Shown: piece by piece, positions 44,703 to 52,262 of the stretch
Position numbering within the stretch: position 1 is the first letter of the stretch
Layout: each line of letters opens with the position of its first letter
Assembly: GCA_001885315.1 (NCBI GenBank)
Contig: MLPZ01000001.1
Location: 62,001-126,000, forward strand
DNA: 64,000 nucleotides
Reading direction: 5' to 3'
Origin: Treponema sp. CETP13
Lineage (GTDB): Bacteria > Spirochaetota > Spirochaetia > Treponematales > Treponemataceae
Notes under the pieces: model-generated
The model's database searches: none
What the model was told of the DNA's origin: nothing
The model's input: only the letters and a program-made list of their open reading frames with translations
Program-made: the position numbers and the translations under genes

Positions 44703-45989
44703 ATGGGATATACCGAAAATGAAGTTTTAGAGTTTATAAATGATAATGATGTAAAATTTATAAAACTCATGTTTTGTGATTTATTTGGTGTTCTTAAAAC
44801 TGTTTCGATTATGCCCGAAGAAATCTCGCGTGCTTTAGATTGCGGGATTTCATTTGATGCAACAGGCATTCCTGGTTTTACAAATTCTGTAGAAAGTGAT
44901 TTATTTTTAAAACCAGATGTAAATACTATGACTATTTTACCGTGGCGCCCACAAAGAGGTCGTGTTTTACGGTTTTATGCAAATGTTTATTATCCAGATG
45001 GGACACCTTGTGTAGGTGGAACTCGGCAATTATTAATGCGTACCGAAAAAAAATTAACAGATCTTGGCTATTCGTGTAGAGTTGGTACAGAATGTGAGTT
45101 TTATCTCTTTGAAAATGACGAAAATGGTTTTCCAACGCGTATACCTCATGATAATGCTACATATTGTGATGCTGCTCCGTTAGATAAAGGTGAGAATGTT
45201 CGCCGAGAAATTTGTCTCACGCTTGAGCAAATGAAAATTAGACCTGAAACATCACACCATGAGTCTGGCCCTGGGCAACATGAAATTGATTTTAGGCATG
45301 CTCCTATATTAGAAGCTGCAGATAATCTGTCGACTTTTAAGAATGTTGTCAAAATAATTGCAGTCAAAAATGGACTTTTTGCTTCTTTTATGCCAAAACC
45401 ACTTGATGGTAGTGAACTGGCAAATGGTATAACAGCTGCAGGCAGTGGATTACATATAAATCTTAGTTTACATAAAACGGGCGAAAAGACATTAGCATTA
45501 GATAGTTGGGAGTCGCAAGCTTTTATTGCTGGAATTTTAACACATATTAGAGAAATTACTGCCTTTTTAAACCCGTATACAAATTCTTATAGTCGATTTG
45601 GAAAATGTGAAGCTCCTCGTTTTATTAGTTGGTCTCACCAAAATAGATCACAGTTAATACGTATTCCTGCAGCAAAAGATGAATATATTCGTTTTGAGTT
45701 ACGCTCGCCTGATCCTTCATGTAGTCAATATTTAGCCCTTGCTCTTATTTTAGAAGCAGGTATTGATGGTATTGCTAATAAAATGAAATTACAGCCAGAG
45801 ATAAATAAAAACTTATATGATGAAGATATAGATACTTCTGAACTTGATGTTCTTCCTGAAACATTAGGGGAAGCATTAAATGTTGCAGAAAAATCTGAGT
45901 TTATAGCTTCTGTTCTTCCAAAAGAGTTAATTTCTTTATATATAGAATCTAAACGTAGTAATCCTATAGGAGCCTTTGAAGTTTTATAA
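44703..45989 (+). CDS. glnA: Type I glutamine synthetase family protein
   Basis: A 428-residue GSI-family enzyme. FIKLMFCDLFGVLKTVSI and FDATGIPGF are the N-terminal beta-grasp region contributing an active-site Asp; GTECEFYLF, SGPGQHEIDFRHAP and AGSGLHINLSLHKTG carry metal ligands; NPYTNSYSRFG, NRSQLIRIP and FELRSPDPSCSQYLALALIL are typical. The usual HxH of GSGMHxHxSL reads H-I-N, so the second His is replaced. It is somewhat shorter than the usual 440-470 residues and has no adenylylation Tyr segment that I can identify. Its stop overlaps the ANTAR gene start by one base, as in clostridial glnA-nitR pairs, so the enzyme and regulator are made together. Confidence 0.9.
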   Translation: MGYTENEVLEFINDNDVKFIKLMFCDLFGVLKTVSIMPEEISRALDCGISFDATGIPGFTNSVESDLFLKPDVNTMTILPWRPQRGRVLRFYANVYYPDGTPCVGGTRQLLMRTEKKLTDLGYSCRVGTECEFYLFENDENGFPTRIPHDNATYCDAAPLDKGENVRREICLTLEQMKIRPETSHHESGPGQHEIDFRHAPILEAADNLSTFKNVVKIIAVKNGLFASFMPKPLDGSELANGITAAGSGLHINLSLHKTGEKTLALDSWESQAFIAGILTHIREITAFLNPYTNSYSRFGKCEAPRFISWSHQNRSQLIRIPAAKDEYIRFELRSPDPSCSQYLALALILEAGIDGIANKMKLQPEINKNLYDEDIDTSELDVLPETLGEALNVAEKSEFIASVLPKELISLYIESKRSNPIGAFEVL

Positions 45990-46558
45990 TGACTAGTGTA
46001 CTACTTGTTTCTAATACAAATACTACTCTCCAATTGTTATCGTCGTTTATGACAGAGCAGTCTATATCTAGACTTGTTACTTCGACTGATGGAGCAAGCG
46101 CTCGACGGGAGATTTTAGATACAGATTTTGATCTAATAATAATCGATAGCCCTCTAAAAGATGAATTAGGAGTTAACTTTGCTTTAGACGCTGCTGATAA
46201 AACAACTAGTGGTATAATTTATGTTACAAAGTATGAAAATCTATACGATGCAAACGAAGAATTAGAAGATGGAGGAGTATTTGTACTTCCTAAACCTATA
46301 AGTCCAGAGCTCTTTTATCAAGCCATTAGGCTTTTAACAGCTAGTCGTCGACGGGTTCTTAAATTAGAAGAAGAAAATAATAAATTACAAAATAAAATTG
46401 AAGAAATAAAACTTGTAAATCGTGCTAAATGTGTTCTTATTCAATACTTAAGCATGAGTGAAGATCAAGCACACAGACACATTGAAAAACAAGCTATGGA
46501 TTTGCGTGTTTCACGAAAAAAAGTCGCTGAACGTATTCTCATTCGCTACGAATCTTAG
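45989..46558 (+). CDS. ANTAR-domain RNA-binding antiterminator with a pseudo-receiver domain
   Basis: The 189-residue protein has an N-terminal receiver-like domain (MTSVLLVSNTNTT to about 120), a coiled coil (RRRVLKLEEENNKLQNKIEEIKL) and a C-terminal ANTAR domain (VNRAKCVLIQYLSMSEDQAHRHIEKQAMDLRVSRKKVAERIL). ANTAR proteins bind paired hexaloop hairpins in leader RNA and prevent termination. The receiver keeps an Asp (LIIIDSP) and Lys (LPKPIS), but the usual acidic pair at its start is SN, so phosphorylation looks doubtful. It overlaps glnA by one base. Its likely targets are the three AAAGGC leaders in this window. It resembles NitR/NasT-type nitrogen regulators. Confidence 0.9.
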   Translation: MTSVLLVSNTNTTLQLLSSFMTEQSISRLVTSTDGASARREILDTDFDLIIIDSPLKDELGVNFALDAADKTTSGIIYVTKYENLYDANEELEDGGVFVLPKPISPELFYQAIRLLTASRRRVLKLEEENNKLQNKIEEIKLVNRAKCVLIQYLSMSEDQAHRHIEKQAMDLRVSRKKVAERILIRYES

Positions 46559-46569
46559 TTAATGTAATG

Positions 46570-46615
46570 CAGCATTTTGTAAAAATGCTGTCGAGAAAGT
46601 TCGTAGAACTTTCTC
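46570..46615. terminator. Twin hairpins between convergent genes
   Basis: CAGCATTTT-GTA-AAAATGCTG (46570-46590) and GAGAAAGTTC-GTA-GAACTTTCTC (46593-46615) are perfect 9- and 10-bp hairpins, both with a GTA loop, filling the gap between the ANTAR gene and the convergent ABC ATPase gene; the second covers the latter's stop codon. No T-tract follows, so they may act as processing or stability elements. Confidence 0.55.
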
Positions 46616-47345
46616 ACCACTCCAATATTTTATCAAAAAACTGTTTTACGATAGGGTTTTTTGCATCTGTAAAGATTTGTTCGCTATCACCATATTCAAT
46701 GAGATTAGAAGAACCTGCTTTTACTTCGGGGTTATTAATGTCAACTAAAAAGGCTGTTTTCTCGCATGCTTTTCGAGCAAATCCCATATGGTGTGTTACA
46801 ACCATAAAATTTAGTCCATTATCATGCAATTCTTTTATCATATCTAATACTTCGCCAGTATACTCTGGGTCAAGAGCAGATGTTGGTTCATCTAAAAAAA
46901 GCAATTCAGGATTTGGAGCGACCGCACGAGCAATAGCTATGCGTTGTTGTTGGCCTCCAGAAAGTTGAGCAGGTAATTTTTGTGCATCATCTAGTAATCC
47001 AAATCTGCGTAAAAGATTTTCTGCGCTTTCTCTTGCTTGTTCTTTAGTATAGCCATGTACTTTTTCGAGAGGAATAGTAATATTTTCAAATCCAGTCCAG
47101 TGTTTAAAAAGACCGTTTTGCTGAAATACAAATCCTGTTTTATTTGTTCCGCAGTCATAAGTTCCAGAGGTTGGTTTTATAAGTCCTGCTAAAATACGCA
47201 AAAGGGTGGATTTTCCGCCACCAGAAGGGCCTATTATAGCAAGGGTCGATACTTTTTCATTAAAATTTATGTGAGAAAGTACGTTTTTTGTGCTCCCATC
47301 TGGAGCAATAAAGTCATGGGATAAATCTTGTAAATTAATGTTCAT
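46614..47345 (-). CDS. Polar amino acid ABC transporter ATP-binding protein
   Basis: The 243-residue ATPase has Walker A GPSGGGKSTLLRILAGL, Q-loop FVFQQNGLF, signature LSGGQQQRIAIARA, Walker [15 protein letters not shown] and the H-loop TH. It matches the GlnQ/ArtP-type energiser of a polar amino acid importer. It is the last gene of a three-gene operon (binding protein, permease, ATPase) and overlaps the permease by 11 bases. The substrate is not known; the neighbouring nitrogen genes make glutamine or glutamate reasonable but unproven. Confidence 0.92.
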   Translation of the reverse strand: MNINLQDLSHDFIAPDGSTKNVLSHINFNEKVSTLAIIGPSGGGKSTLLRILAGLIKPTSGTYDCGTNKTGFVFQQNGLFKHWTGFENITIPLEKVHGYTKEQARESAENLLRRFGLLDDAQKLPAQLSGGQQQRIAIARAVAPNPELLFLDEPTSALDPEYTGEVLDMIKELHDNGLNFMVVTHHMGFARKACEKTAFLVDINNPEVKAGSSNLIEYGDSEQIFTDAKNPIVKQFFDKILEW

Positions 47346-48096
47346 AGCTAAACTTCTTTTCTAGTGCTTTACCTACTAGTGAAAGTGGCAATGTGAGAAT
47401 GAGATATAAAATTCCTAAAAATAAATACGCTTCAAAGAGTCTAAAATTTAATGATGAAATTTCTCTTATTGTTTGGGTTAGTTCTATTACAGCTATAATA
47501 GAGAGAAGGGAAGAGTCTTTTATTATTGAAGAAAATTGACCAACAAGTGGTGGCAGTGTTCGAGCTGTCATTTGTGGTAATATTACAAGAAAAATTGTTT
47601 GCCATTTTGTAAAACCGACTGCTTGAGCTGCTTCTAGCTGAGTTTGTTCTAAATCTTCAAACCCGGCTCTAACAATTTCAGCTATATAAGCTCCTTCAAA
47701 AACTGAAAGAATAAGTACACCCGAAACAAAACGATTGTTTACACCCCATGCAGTACCAATAATATAAAAAAATAGATATATCTGCATAATGAGTGGTGTT
47801 CCACGTATAAATTGTATATAAATAGTTGAAAGGTATTTCAGTACTAAAATTTTGCATTTTTGCATGAGAGCAGCTAAAATACCTATTGCTAAACTTAGTA
47901 ATAGCGAACAGATGCTTATACCAATTGTCATTCCAAACCCAATTAAAATTCTGCTCGAGAAATCGTTAATAAAACTAAAATCAAAAGAAACACCAAGTTG
48001 CCACACAGAAAACCACACTAAAGCAACAACTATTGTTGTTGCTAAAAGTGCATTAAAAAGGTAGGCTACGGTATTTTTTTTTGTAAAAATATTCAT
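47335..48096 (-). CDS. Polar amino acid ABC transporter permease
   Basis: The 253-residue membrane protein has about five helices and the EAA loop (EAAQAVGFTKWQTIFLVILPQM, near 165-190) that docks the ATPase. FIRGTPLIMQIYLFFY is the signature of the HisM/GlnP family. It lies between the binding-protein and ATPase genes. Confidence 0.92.
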   Translation of the reverse strand: MNIFTKKNTVAYLFNALLATTIVVALVWFSVWQLGVSFDFSFINDFSSRILIGFGMTIGISICSLLLSLAIGILAALMQKCKILVLKYLSTIYIQFIRGTPLIMQIYLFFYIIGTAWGVNNRFVSGVLILSVFEGAYIAEIVRAGFEDLEQTQLEAAQAVGFTKWQTIFLVILPQMTARTLPPLVGQFSSIIKDSSLLSIIAVIELTQTIREISSLNFRLFEAYLFLGILYLILTLPLSLVGKALEKKFSYEH

Positions 48097-48115
48097 AGCA
48101 AATCCTTGTTAATAA

Positions 48116-48961
48116 TTAATTTAAATCAAAAAACCACTTAAAACCAAGTTCATCAAAAGCCTTTTTTTCTTCTGCTAGGTATTTTTGACTAAGGGTATCA
48201 AATCCCCCTTCTTGTGTAAATTTTGGAATAAAAGCATTTATTTGATTGAGTAATTCTGTGTTACCTTTTTTGACGGCAACGCCCCACATTTCTTTATCTT
48301 GAAAAGGAACAAAAACAGCCGCAGTTGTATCTTTATTTGCTTGCCAGTTTCTATAAATTGTTAGTTGATCGTAGAAGAATGCATCTGCTTTTCCTTGGGC
48401 TACTTCTGTAACACAAGCGCTTTCGTCTGCGAGAGCTATAATAGTTGCATTTGTCATTTCTCGTTTTGCATAAATAAATCCAGTAGATCCAGTTTTTACT
48501 GCAATTTTTATACCTTTTTGGTTTAGATCTTCTGCTTTTGTAATTCCTGAGTTTTTGTTTACAAGAATTCCTAAAAGAGAGTTTGCATATGGTGTAGAAA
48601 AATCAACTACTTTAGAGCGATCTTCTGTAATGGTCATGCTTGAAACAATCATATCAACTTTACCAGTTTGTAAACTAGGTATAAGTCCATCCCATTGTGT
48701 ATTAAGGATGGTAACTTTGCGGCCTATAGATTCCCCAAAAGCTTTTGCAAAATCTACGCTGATTCCAGAAGGGGCACCAGCAGAATCTTTCGTTTCAAAA
48801 GGGGGATATGCCAATTCCATGGCAACAACAAGAGGGTCTTGTGCTTCCATTTGCATGCTTGTTTCTTCGGCACTTTTTTTTGTACATGACAAAAGTATTG
48901 ATACAGATGAGATAATTGCTAAAAAAGTAATTACTCTTTTTGCTTTCCGATTAATTTTCAT
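48116..48961 (-). CDS. Amino acid ABC transporter substrate-binding lipoprotein
   Basis: A 281-residue solute-binding protein. The signal peptide ends in the lipobox SILLSC (Cys about residue 26), so it is membrane-anchored. The SBP_bac_3 fold shows DPLVVAMELAYPPFETKDSAGAPSGISVDFAKAFGE, WDGLIPSLQTGKVDMIVSSMTITEDRSKVVDFSTPY and the hinge. It heads the operon with the permease and ATPase. AAGGAGTG precedes the ATG. Confidence 0.92.
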   Translation of the reverse strand: MKINRKAKRVITFLAIISSVSILLSCTKKSAEETSMQMEAQDPLVVAMELAYPPFETKDSAGAPSGISVDFAKAFGESIGRKVTILNTQWDGLIPSLQTGKVDMIVSSMTITEDRSKVVDFSTPYANSLLGILVNKNSGITKAEDLNQKGIKIAVKTGSTGFIYAKREMTNATIIALADESACVTEVAQGKADAFFYDQLTIYRNWQANKDTTAAVFVPFQDKEMWGVAVKKGNTELLNQINAFIPKFTQEGGFDTLSQKYLAEEKKAFDELGFKWFFDLN

Positions 48962-49081
48962 TTTTCACTCCTTACTATAATGATACTACAAAAATAGGTT
49001 TAAAACATTTTACTATTTATTCAAATGTTATATTAAAAGTAATAGCAAAATGTGATAAAGTAAAGGCTGAAAAAGAAGAAT

Positions 49082-49579
49082 TTAATTAATATCTAGAATT
49101 TTCCCTTCATTTTGCATGAGTTCTGCAAATATCATTGCTGCTTCACCTACAAGCTCCTTGCATGGACGTTTTTTGTAGTATTCTTTTGTTCTGGCAGCTG
49201 GTTGCGGATTATCAGGATCAAGGGAGGCTTTTTTAGGTGCGAGTCCTAGTAATTCGCGGCAAATTATAGAATCTCCTCCACTTCGTTTTGCATAAATTTT
49301 TGCTAAATTTTGTATTCGAGCGTAGTGTGCTGTTTTATCTTGTGGATTTTTGTCTGTGTAACCATATTTTAAACCTGCACACATAAACATACCTGTACAG
49401 GCTCCGCAAACTTCTCGTAGTCGTCCCATTCCTCCGCCAAAAGAGGAGGCTATCATTTGAGCTGTATGTGTGTTGATGTTTAATTCATCTGAAAATGTGC
49501 ATAAGACAGCTTGGGAGCAATTCATACCTGTAGTAAAATATTGCATTGCTATTTCGCGATATTCTTCGGGTTTCTTCAT
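49082..49579 (-). CDS. C_GCAxxG_C_C family redox protein
   Basis: The 165-residue protein has the family pattern of Cys residues: MNCSQAVLCTF, GGGMGRLREVCGACTGMFMCAG, IICRELLG and KRPCKELV. The family is named for this pattern and is thought to be redox active or to bind a metal; its exact role is unknown. In anaerobes it often lies near reductases or metal-handling genes. Here a DUF134-NifX fusion gene is directly upstream, and the pair probably share a transcript. Confidence 0.88.
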   Translation of the reverse strand: MKKPEEYREIAMQYFTTGMNCSQAVLCTFSDELNINTHTAQMIASSFGGGMGRLREVCGACTGMFMCAGLKYGYTDKNPQDKTAHYARIQNLAKIYAKRSGGDSIICRELLGLAPKKASLDPDNPQPAARTKEYYKKRPCKELVGEAAMIFAELMQNEGKILDIN

Positions 49580-49604
49580 TTTGTTATCCTTAATGTAAAA
49601 TTTT

Positions 49605-50342
49605 TTATGTTTTATCTGTAGGAAAATCTAAAAAATAATTGAGTTTTTCTTCTAAAAAATTTTGGACTTGGAGGTCTGCGTTCCCACTCACGCCACTATA
49701 AATGACAATTCCTGCTTGTAATAAATATTCTTTTGCTCTTTGTCCTATGCCACCGCATAAAAGGCTATCGATTTTATAATTAATTAAAAAGTTAATAAGA
49801 GCTTTGTGTTCAGCATTTTCGGTCTGAATACATTCAGATGACTCTATTTTTCCATTTCGAATAGTATAAAACTTAAAAGATTTAGTTATGCCAAATTGTT
49901 GAAAAATCATGTTGTTTTTGCATGGAACAGCGAGTTTCATATCAAAAGAGTTGTCTTCTGCTGAATTTGGTATAATAGACTGTGATAATTTATGACAAAA
50001 TCTACCTTGGCATTCCATATAATTACCGCCAACGATTTCAAGTATTCGGCTTTCAACAATGCTTTTTGCAATTTTATTTCGGGCACTTGTATACATGGCA
50101 GTAATGGTTGTTCGTGCAACATCCATTTGTGTCGCACATTCTTCTTGTGTGAGGTTTTTATAATCAATAAGACGTATAGTTTCGTATTCGTCGACGGTCA
50201 TTGTAATGCGCTCTTGTACGTCATTGACAGATACAAAACATGTATTTTTGTTTACATTTCGTAGAGTTATTTTTTGTTGTGGATACAGGCATGTGCATCT
50301 TGGAAGTTGACCAACACGGCGTGATTTTTTAGGCCTAGACAT
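49605..50342 (-). CDS. DUF134 DNA-binding domain fused to a NifX-type domain
   Basis: The N-terminal ~110 residues are DUF134 (MSRPKKSRRVGQLPRC, MTVDEYETIRLIDYKNLTQEECATQMDVARTTITAMYTSARNKIAKSIVE), a predicted helix-turn-helix. The C-terminal ~115 residues form an iron-molybdenum cofactor-binding domain (MKLAVPCKNNMIFQQFG, IDSLLCGGIGQRAKEYLLQAGI). Such fusions may sense a metal cluster and bind DNA. Its two domains fit its 245-residue length. It is upstream of the C_GCAxxG_C_C gene. Confidence 0.88.
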   Translation of the reverse strand: MSRPKKSRRVGQLPRCTCLYPQQKITLRNVNKNTCFVSVNDVQERITMTVDEYETIRLIDYKNLTQEECATQMDVARTTITAMYTSARNKIAKSIVESRILEIVGGNYMECQGRFCHKLSQSIIPNSAEDNSFDMKLAVPCKNNMIFQQFGITKSFKFYTIRNGKIESSECIQTENAEHKALINFLINYKIDSLLCGGIGQRAKEYLLQAGIVIYSGVSGNADLQVQNFLEEKLNYFLDFPTDKT

Positions 50343-50397
50343 AGATACTTAAATGTACCCCAATTATTGACATAAGTCAATAACTGGGGCTTTTCAA

Positions 50398-51045
50398 TTA
50401 ATTATCCACAGGATAAATAAAATTTCGAACTCTGTCTAGAGAACCTGGAATACCGACAAAATAAATTATATCATTTACTTCTATCACAGCATATGGACCT
50501 GGTGAAACGATTGTTTGTGTATCACGTTTTATTGCTACAATAGTTGCTGATGTATTTTGCCAAAATGCTAACTCAGAAATTGTTTTCCCTATATAAGGGG
50601 TCTCTGTTGTAATTTCAAGTTTATAAGGTGAAAAAGGGTTTATATAACGATAATGTTCGATGCGAGACATCAGTTCATCGAGCTGTGTTCGAAATTCAAG
50701 CATATCAGATTGTTGTCTCGCCATACAATTAATCATATTATCTTCGAGCTCACCTATGCTTGTAATCTCATTCATTTGATTAACAAAATTTTCTGCTTTT
50801 TCACTTGAGAGTATAACAACTCCTGCGCCTTTTTTGCTTGCAACAATTCCTAAATCATTAAGGACTACAATGGCTCTTCTTGCTGTTTCTGGAGAAACAC
50901 CATAACTACCTGCTAGAGAAGATCGCGCATAGAGTTTATCACCGTTTTTATATACCCCCTCGACAATTTTAGATGCAATATCAAAAGCTATTTTTTGATA
51001 TCGTGGAGGTGTTGTTACACTTTTTTTTTCTTTAGTTTTATCCAA
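50398..51045 (-). CDS. busR: BusR-like GntR regulator with RCK_C (TrkA-C) domain
   Basis: A 215-residue repressor-like protein. Residues 12-80 are a GntR winged helix (YQKIAFDIASKIVEGVYKNGDKLYARSSLAGSYGVSPETARRAIVVLNDLGIV), 85-130 a coiled coil, and 140-212 an RCK_C domain (ITTETPYIGKTISELAFWQNTSATIVAIKRDTQTIVSPGPYAVIEVNDIIYFVG). This is the architecture of BusR, the c-di-AMP-dependent repressor of betaine uptake in streptococci and lactococci. It follows the betaine transporter genes in one operon, supporting the same job. Binding of c-di-AMP is inferred. Likely operator: the repeats at 56510-56588. Confidence 0.85.
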   Translation of the reverse strand: MDKTKEKKSVTTPPRYQKIAFDIASKIVEGVYKNGDKLYARSSLAGSYGVSPETARRAIVVLNDLGIVASKKGAGVVILSSEKAENFVNQMNEITSIGELEDNMINCMARQQSDMLEFRTQLDELMSRIEHYRYINPFSPYKLEITTETPYIGKTISELAFWQNTSATIVAIKRDTQTIVSPGPYAVIEVNDIIYFVGIPGSLDRVRNFIYPVDN

Positions 51046-51068
51046 TTTTATAAACCAATATTACAATG

Positions 51069-52262
51069 CTAAGAAATAGAAGCTAAAACTGCTGCTTTTG
51101 TAATAATTCCTTTTAAATGTTTTTCTTCGTCAATAACCGCTATAGGATACTGTGTTTTTGCTGCTACTGACAATAGGTCAGAAACTTGAGTTTCTGGTTC
51201 TGTTGTTAATAAATCGGTAATGAGAGCTTGTTCTAATGTCATTTCTTTATCTTTCATTTTTAACGCATTTTCTATAGGTAATATTCCAATAAGTTCCATT
51301 TTTTTGCTAATAACATACGCTGTAGAAACCCCTTGATTTTTCATTTGCTTTAATGCATTAATTGGACCGTCAAAAGAATGAATTATGCAACCTGGTTTTA
51401 CCATGATATTTTCTGCTGTAAAAACTTGTGATTTATCGGCACTGTCAATAAACTCTTTTACATACTCATTTGCAGGGTTTGTAGCCATTTCCTCGGGTGT
51501 TGCAGTTTGTATTATTTCTCCGTCTTTCATTATAGAAACGGTATTTCCAAGTTTAAATGCTTCGTTTATGTCATGAGTAATAAAAACAACTGTTTTATTA
51601 AGTTTTTCTTGTAATGATAAAAGCTCAAACTGCATATCGTTTCTTACAAGGGGATCTAGGGCAGAAAAAGGTTCATCCATGAGCAAAACATCAGGATCCG
51701 TTGCAAGAGCTCTGGCAATACCGACTCTTTGTTTCATACCACCTGAAAGAGATGTGATTTGTTCATTTTCCCATCCTTTTAAACCAACCATCTCAATATA
51801 TTTCATGGCTTTTTCATTGCGTTCGTTTTTGTTCATTCCTTTTATTTCGAGCCCGTAGCAAACATTATCAAGTACATTACGGTGATCCATCAAACCAAAA
51901 TTTTGAAAAATCATAGCAATTTTGCTTCTTCTAAATTCTTGCATTTGTGCTGTATCATAACTTTCTATATTGTCTCCCTCAAAATATATTGCTCCAGAGG
52001 TAGGTTTATTAAGTCCATTTAGACAGCGAATAACAGTTGATTTACCAGAGCCAGAAAGTCCTATAAGTACATAGATTTCCCCACGATGAACTTCGAAGGA
52101 AACGTCATTAACAGCGACAGTTGTTCCTGCTTTTTTTTGAATTGCTTCTTTAGATTCTTTGCTTAGCAACATTTTTGTTGCGTGAGTTTTATTTCCACCA
52201 AAAAGTTTATATAAGTTTTTTACTCGTATTATTATATCATTTGAATCGATTATATCGCTCAT
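51069..52262 (-). CDS. opuAA: Glycine betaine/proline ABC transporter ATP-binding protein with CBS domains
   Basis: The 397-residue ATPase powers betaine/compatible-solute uptake. Walker A is GLSGSGKSTVIRCLNGL, the signature LSGGMKQRVGIARAL, Walker B VLLMDEPFSALDPL. The N-terminus KLFGGNKTHATKMLL and a C-terminal tandem of CBS domains (from about 280: MVKPGCIIHSFDGPINALKQM, ITDLLTTEPETQVSDLLSVAAK) are the OpuAA/ProV type, which sense ionic strength. Its ATG touches the stop of the preceding gene (1-base overlap). Confidence 0.94.
   Translation of the reverse strand: MSDIIDSNDIIIRVKNLYKLFGGNKTHATKMLLSKESKEAIQKKAGTTVAVNDVSFEVHRGEIYVLIGLSGSGKSTVIRCLNGLNKPTSGAIYFEGDNIESYDTAQMQEFRRSKIAMIFQNFGLMDHRNVLDNVCYGLEIKGMNKNERNEKAMKYIEMVGLKGWENEQITSLSGGMKQRVGIARALATDPDVLLMDEPFSALDPLVRNDMQFELLSLQEKLNKTVVFITHDINEAFKLGNTVSIMKDGEIIQTATPEEMATNPANEYVKEFIDSADKSQVFTAENIMVKPGCIIHSFDGPINALKQMKNQGVSTAYVISKKMELIGILPIENALKMKDKEMTLEQALITDLLTTEPETQVSDLLSVAAKTQYPIAVIDEEKHLKGIITKAAVLASIS

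Noticed and set aside
46567-46968. 133-codon plus-strand open frame
   Set aside because: It lies entirely opposite the ABC ATPase gene with intact motifs; no ribosome site and no recognisable domain.
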